IMG/VR virus record: IMGVR_UViG_3300025168_014097
Span: 17,686 to 81,685 of that record
From: a virus
Direction: 5' to 3' (one strand)
DNA: 64,000 bases
The notes beneath the pieces were generated by a model. It was not told the DNA's origin and searched no databases. It was given only the letters and a program-made list of their open reading frames with translations. A program made the translations under genes and the position numbers. Shown piece after piece: positions 28,288 to 36,799 of the stretch (position 1 is its first letter; the number at the start of each line of letters is the position of its first letter).

Positions 28288-28296
28288 ATTACTCTT

Positions 28297-28325
28297 AATA
28301 TACGATTTTTTATTCGATCTAGCTA
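28297..28325 (-). promoter_or_regulatory. Weak early-type promoter
   Basis: Minus strand -10 TATATT at 28302-28297 preceded by ATCG, as in the stronger sites, but the -35 position 17 bases upstream reads TAGCTA rather than TTGCAN. Located ten bases before the T-fold gene. Retained with low confidence because the -10 block is conserved. Confidence 0.4.
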
Positions 28326-28841
28326 CTAAACCTTTAGAAACTTTTTATATGCACTTGACATTCTATCAAAAAATTTAGTTTTAAGAATAGCAGAATGAGC
28401 TTTATTAAGCTCTTCTCTATCTGCTATATTTATTAAAAATGTTGGTGCAAATGATCTGGGGTTGTATCCATCTATCTCAGTAACTTCATCGTTAGGATTA
28501 AAGCATATGATTTTATATTGTGGATATCTATTCTTTTTAAGTAGTTTGTTTAGAAAACTCTGATAGGATCTAGTTTCATTAGATGATAATTCACCTGAGT
28601 TTACTAGAGCAAATAAAGCTGACTTGTACTTACTTTTATGAAAAACCTCAACACGTTCTATAAACGTTTCAATATTTGGATCAAATACATCTATCATCAT
28701 TAGATCTTTATCTAATTCAGTACCAACAAATGGACAGACCGGCATATTTCCATATTCAGGACGTTTTTGTTTTATGATAAAGTCGAGATAACCCCTAACT
28801 CTCTTTTTTAGAGTTGTATATGGACATCCTGACTTTTTCAT
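28326..28841 (-). CDS. Hypothetical phage protein
   Basis: 171 residues, not assigned. Distinctive blocks are NMPVCPFVGTELDKDLMMID near residue 32 and GYNPRSFAPTFLINIADREE near residue 125. Basic at both ends, mixed alpha/beta in between, no membrane segment. It sits between the T-fold gene and the dCTP deaminase-like gene, within the nucleotide and modification region, but I see no catalytic signature. Confidence 0.7.
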   Translation of the reverse strand: MKKSGCPYTTLKKRVRGYLDFIIKQKRPEYGNMPVCPFVGTELDKDLMMIDVFDPNIETFIERVEVFHKSKYKSALFALVNSGELSSNETRSYQSFLNKLLKKNRYPQYKIICFNPNDEVTEIDGYNPRSFAPTFLINIADREELNKAHSAILKTKFFDRMSSAYKKFLKV

Positions 28842-28844
28842 ATC

Positions 28845-29339
28845 TTACTTAACGTCTTTATCTTTTTGCCACTGACCATCATATAATTCTGCAGAATTGT
28901 TCTCAAACATAATAATTTGAGCTAACCGTGCACCTTTTTCCAATACAACTGATTTGGTAAGTGTCATTACACCACCCATCTGATCCACTTCAAATCCTGG
29001 ATCATACACACCACTTGTTACAGTTCCACCCATTCTAAGAATAGATGATCTCTGACGGATGAATGCAGTTGTCTTATCATCTAGCTTACATCCTTGTTCA
29101 AACGTAACACTATAAATCCCTGGATGTAGTACCCACACATTCCGTTCATCACCTTCTGATTTTTCTACAGTTGATAATGTAACATCATCATATTTATCCA
29201 ACATAGTAGCATCTGAGAATAACATTCCACCTCTGATAGCTTTTACATCTACTACGGTTAGATCATAACCTACTTGAGCTTTTTTTCCTTTACCATTTGT
29301 GGTAAGCATTTGCTCAACTTGATTTGCATTTAATAACAT
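28845..29339 (-). CDS. dcd: dCTP deaminase/dUTPase-family protein
   Basis: 164 residues. Seen: GKKAQVGYDLTVVD, FIRQRSSILRMGGTVTSG followed by VYDPGFE, GARLAQIIMFE and ELYDGQWQ. These are the trimeric beta-fold motifs shared by dCTP deaminases and dUTPases; the SSxxR block and YxGQ tail fit dCTP deaminase better. It supplies dUMP for dTTP and keeps uracil out of DNA. No thymidylate synthase lies in the window. Confidence 0.85.
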   Translation of the reverse strand: MLLNANQVEQMLTTNGKGKKAQVGYDLTVVDVKAIRGGMLFSDATMLDKYDDVTLSTVEKSEGDERNVWVLHPGIYSVTFEQGCKLDDKTTAFIRQRSSILRMGGTVTSGVYDPGFEVDQMGGVMTLTKSVVLEKGARLAQIIMFENNSAELYDGQWQKDKDVK

Positions 29340-29340
29340 A

Positions 29341-29490
29341 TTATATCTCGAATCCTAAATTCAATACCATAAGCCTAAATTTACTCCCATACCACTTTAC
29401 TTCTAATACAGTGAAGGTTCCAATTCTACATTCTAAATAATACTTTTCTTTTTTGTTTCCAGCATCAAAGCCGTTTATCCAATTTACCAT
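29341..29490 (-). CDS. Small hypothetical protein (49 aa)
   Basis: An uninterrupted 49-codon frame filling the gap between the HPRT and dCTP deaminase-like genes. The protein begins MVNWINGFDAGNKKEKYY and continues LECRIGTFTVLEVKWYG. The ATG at 29490 begins two bases after the HPRT stop and the stop ends one base before the next start, the tight spacing typical of this genome. Predicted beta-rich; no family recognised. Confidence 0.66.
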   Translation of the reverse strand: MVNWINGFDAGNKKEKYYLECRIGTFTVLEVKWYGSKFRLMVLNLGFEI

Positions 29491-29492
29491 TT

Positions 29493-30032
29493 TTATTCTC
29501 CGTTTTCTAATTTGTAAATAGCAGGAAGATTTCTACTTAATCCATTGTCGTCTAATCCATAACCAACGACCCACTCGTCGTTAATTTCAAATCCGTAAAC
29601 ATCCATTGGATGATCTCCACCTTTTCTTTTTAATAATGTTACTATCTTGATACTATTTGGTAATTGTGAACTGAGATGTAAATATACCTCTTTCATTGTT
29701 TCACCCGTATCAATTATATCTTCTATAATATACACATTTTTTCCCTGAATAGCAACTTCTATATCTTTTAATATTTTAACTCCTCCTGAGTTATCCTTTC
29801 CTTCATATGACTTAGCTCTTATAAAATCTATTTCACACAATCCGTGGTATTGTTTTACCAAGTCACTGAAGAACATAAATGCTCCATTTAATACGCATAT
29901 AAATACCGGTGGTGAGGATGCATTTCTTTTATCTTCAACTTGTTCTATCATTTGAGCCATCTCTACAATCCTTGATTGTATCTGGTCGTGTGTTATCATT
30001 TGTTCCATACTAAATATCTTTTCTTGTTTCAT
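29493..30032 (-). CDS. hpt: Hypoxanthine(-guanine) phosphoribosyltransferase
   Basis: 179 residues from the ATG at 30032, one base after the queD stop; the frame is open to 30065 but that would overlap queD. Seen: FICVLNGAFMFFSDLV, IDFIRAKSYEG, the PRPP-binding VYIIEDIIDTGETMKEVY, TLLKRKGG and DEWVVGYGLDDNGLSRNLP. Salvages purines to IMP/GMP. Its place next to queD is of interest because guanine freed by base exchange could be recycled; that link is inference. Confidence 0.92.
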   Translation of the reverse strand: MKQEKIFSMEQMITHDQIQSRIVEMAQMIEQVEDKRNASSPPVFICVLNGAFMFFSDLVKQYHGLCEIDFIRAKSYEGKDNSGGVKILKDIEVAIQGKNVYIIEDIIDTGETMKEVYLHLSSQLPNSIKIVTLLKRKGGDHPMDVYGFEINDEWVVGYGLDDNGLSRNLPAIYKLENGE

Positions 30033-30033
30033 G

Positions 30034-30498
30034 TTATTCTTTATATATCGCTGAATTATTGCCATTTTCCATAAACTCTACACTTGAGATTTTAACACGG
30101 CCATCAGTTTCTAGTTGTACAAACTTGTTTAGTTTATTAAACACATACTCTGCAAACTTCTCTGCTCCAGTAGCTTCAACTTCTCTTAACTGTATAACTC
30201 CTAGATCAGATAATGATTGAAACATTAATGCTTCTGGATCATCTTTAGCTATAACGACTGTATGATCAAACATATAGTCCATCCATGCTTTTGGTTGCAT
30301 ACCATCTATAAGATTTTTAGCTCTCTTCATGCCTCCGAAGTCCCATACCCAATTTTTATGATCCAACTCTCCTTCAAATACTACCTTGAATGATACAGCG
30401 TATCCATGTAAATATTTACAATGAGTTTCTACTGCTTTCCATTGTCTAAAGCAGCAAGTGAATCCACTGAATAGTTTGGTTGATTGATATTTTGCCAT
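30034..30498 (-). CDS. queD: 6-carboxytetrahydropterin synthase-like (QueD)
   Basis: 154 residues from the ATG at 30498 (MAKYQSTKLFSGF). Makes 6-carboxy-tetrahydropterin from dihydroneopterin triphosphate, second step of 7-deazaguanine synthesis. Seen: FSGFTCCFRQWKAVETHC, then CKYLHGYAVSFKVVFEG with the catalytic Cys four residues before HG, WVWDFGGMKRAKNLID, FDHTVVI and VEATGAEKFAEYVF. The usual HGH zinc motif reads HGY, so one His ligand is replaced by Tyr. The upstream frame to 30531 would collide with another small gene. Confidence 0.87.
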   Translation of the reverse strand: MAKYQSTKLFSGFTCCFRQWKAVETHCKYLHGYAVSFKVVFEGELDHKNWVWDFGGMKRAKNLIDGMQPKAWMDYMFDHTVVIAKDDPEALMFQSLSDLGVIQLREVEATGAEKFAEYVFNKLNKFVQLETDGRVKISSVEFMENGNNSAIYKE

Positions 30499-30505
30499 AT
30501 TGTAT

Positions 30506-30664
30506 TTACCCTTTATTGTTTTGTTTATCATATTGATGTATAGCTATTCTTAACTTTGTAATTAAATCTTTTACATCATCTGGATCTAGTGTTATTGCGC
30601 AACATGTATCCTCAATATGATCTTCTAGTTCTTTTACAATAGCATATATTTCTTTTACAGTCAT
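30506..30664 (-). CDS. Small hypothetical protein (52 aa)
   Basis: A 52-codon frame filling the space between queE and queD. It begins MTVKEIYAIVKELEDHIEDT, carries Cys-Cys at residues 21-22, and continues LDPDDVKDLITKLRIAIH; helical and acidic. Its ATG forms a TAATG overlap with the queE stop, and the stop lies seven bases before queD, so translation is likely. No function recognised; the position in the que operon is suggestive. Confidence 0.66.
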   Translation of the reverse strand: MTVKEIYAIVKELEDHIEDTCCAITLDPDDVKDLITKLRIAIHQYDKQNNKG

Positions 30665-31437
30665 TATACACCACGTTCTATGTCATATGCTATAATATGA
30701 TCTCTCCCAGTCATATTATATCCATGTTCTGCTACCATTTCGAATACTAAAGGATACATCTGAATTAACGTTTCTCTCGTATCTCCTGCAGGCATTATAT
30801 AAGTCTTATCTTTCGGAATATCTAATTCAATCCTATACGCTTCAATTTCTGCAAGATTTTCATCTGTTCCATCCCATACTGGCTTGAAATGGTAATCTTT
30901 GTGAAATGACATCATTTGTTTTATTGCTTCCGTATTTTGTCTTTTTCTGTTATGTGTATCTATAAATCTTTGGTCAATAACTTTCCCAGCTGGAGTAATA
31001 GCTCCAACAACAGGAACGGAATTACTAAACTTAGGACTAAGACTAATAAGATCAATAGGATAATCGGTTTCAACAAAAGCAGATCCTTCAGTTTCAATAG
31101 TAATAATAATATTTCTTTCATAAGCAAAGTGTGTTAACTCATTAACCAACGCTGGGTGCATTGTTGGTGATCCACCAGTTAACATCATTTCTTTTACTTG
31201 TGGATTCTCGTCATATATTTTGACTATATCATTAAAGGTAAATGTACCTTTTTCTGGATGTATGGAGGTATACCATGAGTCGCACCATCCTCCTTCACCA
31301 AAGTAGCAACGGTGAGTACAACCAGTAGTTCTAACTGCAATTGTTGGTCTTCCAAACCTACTTCCTTCGGATTGAACACACCTATATACTTCTAGTATAG
31401 GTAATACCTTATCGTAATCTAAAATTCGTTTATTCAC
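30664..31437 (-). CDS. queE: 7-carboxy-7-deazaguanine synthase (QueE), radical SAM
   Basis: 257 residues. Converts 6-carboxytetrahydropterin to 7-carboxy-7-deazaguanine. Seen: VYRCVQSEGSRFGRPTIAV, the cluster region RTTGCTHRCYFGEGGWCDSW, MMLTGGSPTMHP, ITIETEGSAF, LISLSPKFSNSVP and YIMPAGDT. The cysteines read CX3C-X7-C instead of CX3CX2C, a five-residue insertion before the third cluster Cys. Overlaps folE by one base. Confidence 0.92.
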   Translation of the reverse strand: MNKRILDYDKVLPILEVYRCVQSEGSRFGRPTIAVRTTGCTHRCYFGEGGWCDSWYTSIHPEKGTFTFNDIVKIYDENPQVKEMMLTGGSPTMHPALVNELTHFAYERNIIITIETEGSAFVETDYPIDLISLSPKFSNSVPVVGAITPAGKVIDQRFIDTHNRKRQNTEAIKQMMSFHKDYHFKPVWDGTDENLAEIEAYRIELDIPKDKTYIMPAGDTRETLIQMYPLVFEMVAEHGYNMTGRDHIIAYDIERGV

Positions 31438-32078
31438 TATGCCAATCTACTTTGATCTATTAGATTAAAAAATTCTGCCCTTGTAATATCAGCTTCGATA
31501 AATCTTCCAGACATTTGAGATGTTTTCATAACACTATCATGTTTAATACCTCTACACTTAACACAATTATGTTGTGATTCAATAACTACTGCAACTCCTC
31601 TATGTCCTTCACACAATTTTTCAACGTGATCGTGAATTTGCTTCGTCAATGATTCTTGAATATTTGGTCTTCTTGAATAAAAGTCAACTATACGGTTCAA
31701 CTTACTTAACCCAACTACCATATCAGTCTTCTCTTTTCCTGGGATGTAAGCTACATGAGCTACTCCTGAGAATGTAAGATTATGATGTGCACACATACTC
31801 ATTACCGGTATTCTTGTTTGGCATATTAGTCCCGTATAACCTTCATCGTTTGGGAATGCAGTAATAACTGGTTCAGCTCCTATCGATCCTGCGATCAGGT
31901 CATTTACCCATGCTTTTGCAACTCTTTGTGGAGTTCGATCACTATGCTTGTCGGCTTTCCAATCAAATCCTAATGCTTCTAAAAATTGACCGTAATGTAC
32001 TGCAGCTTGTTCAATCATTAAAGCTTTCTCAGCTTCTGTTCTTGGCATATTGCCATTCGCTTTTTTTAATAAATCCAT
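31437..32078 (-). CDS. folE: GTP cyclohydrolase I
   Basis: 213 residues. Makes dihydroneopterin triphosphate from GTP, the entry step for 7-deazaguanines (or folate). Seen: [32 protein letters not shown] with zinc Cys and catalytic His, [49 protein letters not shown] with the second zinc Cys pair, and [10 protein letters not shown]. First gene of the folE-queE-queD run, directly after an early-type promoter. Confidence 0.96.
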   Translation of the reverse strand: MDLLKKANGNMPRTEAEKALMIEQAAVHYGQFLEALGFDWKADKHSDRTPQRVAKAWVNDLIAGSIGAEPVITAFPNDEGYTGLICQTRIPVMSMCAHHNLTFSGVAHVAYIPGKEKTDMVVGLSKLNRIVDFYSRRPNIQESLTKQIHDHVEKLCEGHRGVAVVIESQHNCVKCRGIKHDSVMKTSQMSGRFIEADITRAEFFNLIDQSRLA

Positions 32079-32111
32079 AACCTTTTCTTTTCTTTATTAT
32101 TATATTACTTA

Positions 32112-32140
32112 AATATAAGAAATATAATTCGTTTATACAA
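32112..32140 (-). promoter_or_regulatory. Early/middle sigma70-type promoter before folE
   Basis: Minus strand: TTGTAT at 32140-32135, 17-base spacer ending TTTCT, TATATT at 32117-32112. About 34 bases before the folE ATG. Would drive folE, queE, the small gene, queD and hpt together. Confidence 0.78.
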
Positions 32141-32155
32141 CAGTTTCTACTTTTT

Positions 32156-32350
32156 TTATTTGATCCATTCTTCTAGTTCAGTTGGTGTTGGCCATGTTAA
32201 AGCTTTTTGACACTTATCACACACCCATCTTGTATCACTTACCTTTACAGTCTTTATCGTTTGATTTTTGTGCCTGCACTTGTTTTGATAGTCCTCTATT
32301 TCCTTCTCGATTTGCTTCAACCGTTTGGTCATATCGTTCATGTTTATCAT
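32156..32350 (-). CDS. Small zinc-knuckle protein
   Basis: 64 residues from the ATG at 32350, with GGAGAG five bases upstream (start MINMNDMTKR). A coiled-coil-like RLKQIEKEIEDYQNKC leads to a CRH and then WVCDKCQKALTWPTP, so a C-x-H plus C-x2-C metal site is likely. Ends EEWIK. The frame is open to 32401 but without a ribosome site. Function unknown. Confidence 0.7.
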   Translation of the reverse strand: MINMNDMTKRLKQIEKEIEDYQNKCRHKNQTIKTVKVSDTRWVCDKCQKALTWPTPTELEEWIK

Positions 32351-32426
32351 GAGATCTCTCCGTAGTGTTACGTAACATTTCCTCATAATATAACCGTTCA
32401 ATCCAATCTTCTTTATACAATCTCAC
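32235..32426 (-). CDS. Possible small overlapping gene after nrdJ
   Basis: A 63-codon frame starting at a GTG at 32426, five bases after GGAGG, within the last codons of nrdJ. The first 25 residues (RLYKEDWIERLYYEEMLRN and a few more) look protein-like; the remainder overlaps the zinc-knuckle gene in another frame and looks like shadow sequence. It may be a real short gene, or the two frames may be one gene broken by a frameshift. Confidence 0.35.
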   Translation of the reverse strand: MRLYKEDWIERLYYEEMLRNTTERSHDKHERYDQTVEANREGNRGLSKQVQAQKSNDKDCKGK

Positions 32427-34272
32427 AAGAACCTCCTGCGCAGGCTAGTTCACCTTTAAGATCAGTTTCATCTTTTTCTTCTACAATATTAGATAAGTCT
32501 ATTTCAGTTAACGACTTTAACATTTCGTTATATTTTTCTTCTGTGATATCTTCGAATGGTGCTTGTGTATATGTTCCACCATTATAAGGTAGTACTGATA
32601 AACCATTATAGTGTTTTCTATTTTCCCACATCCATTCACCCGCATATTCCCACTCATTGTCTCTTAACGAAACGGTTGCAGACACGTTATGTGTATTAGA
32701 TCCATTCCTATGTCCTGGAGACACCCATTCTTGAGCTACCTTCTTTACTCGTTCTAATAACTGGAATGGAGATTCAGTTCGCAATATTGAACCTTCTGGT
32801 GATTTCTGTGGTATTTGAATTACAGCTGTATCGTGTGGACTGAAGTATTCGTCTTCAACTAGCTCTGGATGGTGTTCGTTGAGATATTTATACATTGATT
32901 CATTTTTACCAACTCTAATTCTTCTGATATAATAATCGTTGTGCCATGCGTGGATACCTGATGATGTACCTAATGTCAATGAGGTAGTTCCTGCAGGCTT
33001 GACTGTTGTACATCTTGCTGATTGCTTAATTCCTATAAGTTTTGCAACTCTAGCATTTTCCTTCTTAACAATTTTTGCAGCTGATTTCATATCATATCCT
33101 AATACTACACCCGAGCCAATACCTGTCATTGATATTCCTATCAATGCATCTTTTTCAGTAGTATCTTGCCATACCTCTCTTAAATAGTGAAAGTTTGTAT
33201 ATCCTGCTTGAAGAGTTCCAATAAATGCAGCTGACTTTACCCTTGCTTCAAAATCTTCTTGTGATTCTATATCACTAGCATTTACTTCACATAGATTACA
33301 AAATTGATACGGTCGTAAAGCTATTTCACAGCAAGGATTAGTTCCCCAGTCTTTATCATTGTTAAGATATATACCAGGTTCTCCTGCTCCAGACAACTCT
33401 ACTCTTTTCCAAAGATCCATGAAAAATTCTTTAGTTATTTTGTGTCTCATTAAACATGCTGAGTTATTTGCTCTACCCCTCTGTGGATTCAATTCCCACC
33501 AATTACCACTTTTACAACCGATCATTTCATTATCATCAGCGCTAAATAAACTAATAAGAGCAGCTCTTCTTATTCCTCCTGCTAATACAGCATCTGCAAT
33601 GTGGCAAACTATATCGTGGACTTCAATTGTCGATAATTTATCTCCCGATTCTTTTTCCTTCAACATTCCATCAATCTTAACCAAACATTCTTTTAATGGT
33701 TGAGGTCCTGGTGCTTTACCACCCGATGTTACAAGTCTTGCACCTTTTGGTCTAATATCAGAATAATCAAATTCAACACGACTTCCACCACCATTCATGT
33801 ATGATTTCATAAGAACTTTTACTGCGTCTGCCCATCCTTCAATACTATCACTAATCAAATATCTTTTCTTCCTTTTAGGATATGGTTTTTGAATTACTGA
33901 GAGTTGACTTACATGATGTTTCTGCACTGAATACCCCACTCCCGTTCCACCTAGCAATAAGAACATGCATTCACTGAATGATTCAATTGAATCGATTGGA
34001 AGATATGCACAGTTATATACTCTATTAGGTGATATCTCAATTGGCTTACCTGCAAATTGCATAGATCTCATAGATGGTAATATCTTTTTATCATATACCA
34101 TTTTATACACTTCTTCAATATCAGCTTTGAGTGCTGGGTATTTTTTTTGATGCATTTGCATATTACGCGTTACTAATTCTTCCCATGTCTCTCTTCTATT
34201 CAGTTCTGGCACGTACTTTGCATACTTCATATAGACAGTAATGTCTGATAGAATTTTGTTTGAAATTTCCAT
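32413..34272 (-). CDS. nrdJ: Adenosylcobalamin-dependent ribonucleotide reductase (class II)
   Basis: 619 residues, a single-chain class II enzyme, shorter than the 739-residue Lactobacillus enzyme. Seen: LPSMRSMQFAGKPIEIS, RVYNCAYLPID, LLLGGTGVGYSVQKHHV, CCEIALRPYQFCNLCE carrying active-site Cys, TVKPAGTTSLTLGTSSGIHA, and a C-terminal CAGGSCEIV redox pair. Supplies deoxynucleotides in the presence of host-derived B12. The ribosome site for the next small frame lies within its last codons. Confidence 0.94.
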   Translation of the reverse strand: MEISNKILSDITVYMKYAKYVPELNRRETWEELVTRNMQMHQKKYPALKADIEEVYKMVYDKKILPSMRSMQFAGKPIEISPNRVYNCAYLPIDSIESFSECMFLLLGGTGVGYSVQKHHVSQLSVIQKPYPKRKKRYLISDSIEGWADAVKVLMKSYMNGGGSRVEFDYSDIRPKGARLVTSGGKAPGPQPLKECLVKIDGMLKEKESGDKLSTIEVHDIVCHIADAVLAGGIRRAALISLFSADDNEMIGCKSGNWWELNPQRGRANNSACLMRHKITKEFFMDLWKRVELSGAGEPGIYLNNDKDWGTNPCCEIALRPYQFCNLCEVNASDIESQEDFEARVKSAAFIGTLQAGYTNFHYLREVWQDTTEKDALIGISMTGIGSGVVLGYDMKSAAKIVKKENARVAKLIGIKQSARCTTVKPAGTTSLTLGTSSGIHAWHNDYYIRRIRVGKNESMYKYLNEHHPELVEDEYFSPHDTAVIQIPQKSPEGSILRTESPFQLLERVKKVAQEWVSPGHRNGSNTHNVSATVSLRDNEWEYAGEWMWENRKHYNGLSVLPYNGGTYTQAPFEDITEEKYNEMLKSLTEIDLSNIVEEKDETDLKGELACAGGSCEIV

Positions 34273-34359
34273 TATAATCTTCCTCTATTTTCTTTTGATC
34301 CTGTTGTGTCGGTATAAATGTTGTGTATATAATAATTATGTGTATATATGTATATAGCT

Positions 34360-35718
34360 CTATCCATCAGCCGGTTTATCTTTTAATTCCATGAATTTAT
34401 TGGCCAACCTTTTTCTCATAAATTCTGCCCCTCCATCCATTTGTTTCTGCGTGTCTTGTCCTGCAGCTGAAGCTCCTTCGTATATGTGAATTTGTCCATT
34501 TGATGTGTTCATTTTAGATGGTAATGTTATTCCATCTGGTCCAAATCTATTTTTAATAACATGCCACCTTCCAGTACCTGCTATCTTGTCTTCTACTTTT
34601 CTTGATAGTGATATTACAAAGTCTGCGGTCATAATTTTTGAATACGACTCTGCAATCTTTTCTGCTCCAATAACATCTTCTTCCAATGCTGATCTATTTG
34701 CTTGAGATGCAGTCCAAACTGGTATTTCATATTCTCCTGCCATACCTCTTAGATCTTCATATATGTTTCCAAGCTCATGTCTCACTTCCTTACCATTACC
34801 CCTTAATAGATCAGCATAATCTACAACAACTAAATCTGGCTTGAATCCTTGTATCGTGCATTTGTCTATATGTGCGCGTATTGTATTTACAGTCGCACCT
34901 TTAGTTGGAAAATACTTTACTATCAATTGGCCTTTTAGTTTCTTTACTCGCTTTTCAACATCTTCTTGGTGAAACTTCAAATTCTGAGCTGGGATACCAG
35001 TGAATACAGAGTCGAATCTTAACCCAACATATGCTTGATTTAATTCTAATGTATAATGAACTACAGTCTTACCATTCTTTACAGCATTTGCAGCTACATT
35101 AACTAATCCCCACGATTTACCAATTCCAGCTGGTGCTACAAATACTCCTAGTTCTCCTGCTCCCAATCCTCCATCAGCCATATCATCTATTACTTCCCAT
35201 CCTGTTTTTACAGTCTTACGTAAACTTTCTACATATCGGTCATTAATATCAACATTATAATCATGGCCAATATCTTTATCACCACCTGCTTTCATTGCTT
35301 CATCAATTATAGATTTGATACCATCATAATTTCCAAATTGCAACATTTCTACCGAACTTGTTATTGCTTGTTTTATTTTTTGATTCTTGCAGAACTTGAT
35401 AGTTTCATCTTTAATAAAATCTAAATCTTCAGCTTCAAAATTACGTACAGCATCTTTAAGATTTTGTACAATTTCAGTTTTAAGTACATCACTACTAACA
35501 TTCTCTAATTTTACTTTCATCACTTCTAATGTTGGTTGTGATTTGAAGTCGTTGTAATATTCGGTGATTGTATTCATCATCCATTTATTAGCTTCCGATT
35601 CAAAATATTCAGGATCTAGAATATCCATGATCTGTTGCAAGAATGGTTTATCCTTGAATAAGCAAGCCATCAATTTAGATTGAAAGCTATATCCATATTT
35701 TAAGAATGTATCTGACAT
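34360..35718 (-). CDS. 41: Replicative DNA helicase (gp41-like, DnaB family)
   Basis: 452 residues (T4 gp41 is 475). Seen: Walker A FVAPAGIGKSWGLVNVA, VVHYTLELNQAYVGLR, Walker B LVVVDYADLLRG, WTASQANRSALEEDVIG and SLSRKVEDKI. Unwinds the fork with the primase, which is not in this window. An early-type promoter lies nine bases upstream of the ATG. Confidence 0.94.
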   Translation of the reverse strand: MSDTFLKYGYSFQSKLMACLFKDKPFLQQIMDILDPEYFESEANKWMMNTITEYYNDFKSQPTLEVMKVKLENVSSDVLKTEIVQNLKDAVRNFEAEDLDFIKDETIKFCKNQKIKQAITSSVEMLQFGNYDGIKSIIDEAMKAGGDKDIGHDYNVDINDRYVESLRKTVKTGWEVIDDMADGGLGAGELGVFVAPAGIGKSWGLVNVAANAVKNGKTVVHYTLELNQAYVGLRFDSVFTGIPAQNLKFHQEDVEKRVKKLKGQLIVKYFPTKGATVNTIRAHIDKCTIQGFKPDLVVVDYADLLRGNGKEVRHELGNIYEDLRGMAGEYEIPVWTASQANRSALEEDVIGAEKIAESYSKIMTADFVISLSRKVEDKIAGTGRWHVIKNRFGPDGITLPSKMNTSNGQIHIYEGASAAGQDTQKQMDGGAEFMRKRLANKFMELKDKPADG

Positions 35719-35726
35719 ATGCTTCT

Positions 35727-35755
35727 AATATAAGAAAAATATTTGTAGTATGCAA
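35727..35755 (-). promoter_or_regulatory. Early/middle sigma70-type promoter before gp41
   Basis: Minus strand: TTGCAT at 35755-35750, 17-base spacer ending TTTCT, TATATT at 35732-35727. It ends nine bases before the helicase start codon. The -35 touches the base before the RNase H gene's stop. Confidence 0.8.
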
Positions 35756-36787
35756 CTAAACTAATGAAAAAGCATGTAGGGGCATAAAAACTTCTTTTAG
35801 CCAAAATTCATGATTTCTAATAGCCGTGTTCATCTTATCTTCAACCAACATTAATTGAAACTTCGGTTTATTCAAAGATGGTACTGGGTTGTGTACAATA
35901 TTTCTGATTGTTTCTTTTGCTCGTCCTGATATATCTACATCGTGGAGTTGCATAAGTTTGTGATTTAATTCTAGTAGATCGTAGTTCTCATTAATTGCAT
36001 TCAACATTTTTATTTTACTGTCTGCTGATAATTGAATGAGATCATCGATTGTAACTTTTTGTTCTTCTGATAGTTCTGGTACTCGTTTGAGTAATGACTT
36101 CAAACCCACTCCAGGTATTCCTGGAATATTGTCGGACTTATCACCACTTAAAACTCTATACATTAAATAATTTGGAGCTGATATTCCATATTCTTCTAAG
36201 ATATCATCTGCAAAGTACATTTTCTTTTTTGTTGGACTCCATACACCTATTCTATCATCTATTAACTGTAAAAAGTCTTTATCTGATGACATAATAAAAT
36301 GTCTTGATTCCGGAAGCACTTGCTGCGTTATATATGCAATTGCATCATCTGCTTCTATGTTATCGATCGACATGCAACTTACTGGTAACGTGTCCAAGTA
36401 GTTTATCAATCTTCCTAGTTGCATTTTCATATTCTCTTGCTGATCCGTTAACGATCCAGATTCATATGCTCTATTTAATTTTTGAGTGGGTTTTCTGTTT
36501 CCCTTATAAGCTGGAAATACTTTACGTCTTCTTGACGACCCACCTTTCCCATCAAAGCAAATAATCACTCTGGTAGGTTTGATCCTTTTAATTGCAGCTC
36601 CTATAGACATTAGAAATCCACTAATGCCACCCACGTGAATTCCATCATCATTTGTTGCTGGTGAAACTGACCATGATCTGATGAAGGTATTGAGGCCGTC
36701 AATAACTAATACCCTATCATTGATATTGCTACCAACAGCCTCATTTTCCTTTAACGAATCCAATATTGAAAAATATTTGTTCTTCAT
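35756..36787 (-). CDS. rnh: RNase H / 5'-3' exonuclease (T4 Rnh-like)
   Basis: 343 residues (T4 Rnh is 305). FEN-type nuclease. Seen: RVLVIDGLNTFIRSW with the first metal Asp, RVIICFDGKGGSSRRRKVFP, CMSIDNIEADDAIAYI with the acidic cluster, HFIMSSDKDFLQLIDD and LSGDKSDNIPGIPGVG in the helix-hairpin-helix. Removes RNA primers from lagging strands. Twelve bases after uvsX. Confidence 0.93.
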   Translation of the reverse strand: MKNKYFSILDSLKENEAVGSNINDRVLVIDGLNTFIRSWSVSPATNDDGIHVGGISGFLMSIGAAIKRIKPTRVIICFDGKGGSSRRRKVFPAYKGNRKPTQKLNRAYESGSLTDQQENMKMQLGRLINYLDTLPVSCMSIDNIEADDAIAYITQQVLPESRHFIMSSDKDFLQLIDDRIGVWSPTKKKMYFADDILEEYGISAPNYLMYRVLSGDKSDNIPGIPGVGLKSLLKRVPELSEEQKVTIDDLIQLSADSKIKMLNAINENYDLLELNHKLMQLHDVDISGRAKETIRNIVHNPVPSLNKPKFQLMLVEDKMNTAIRNHEFWLKEVFMPLHAFSLV

Positions 36788-36799
36788 AACCTTTATTCT

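Noticed and set aside
26654-32078. QueC among the unassigned proteins of the modification region
   Set aside because: QueC needs an SGGxDS P-loop and a zinc four-Cys site; none of the proteins in this stretch or elsewhere in the window shows them.
34273-34359. AT-rich stretch between gp41 and nrdJ as an origin
   Set aside because: It is under 90 bases and only shows alternating TATATA without repeats or a defined box.
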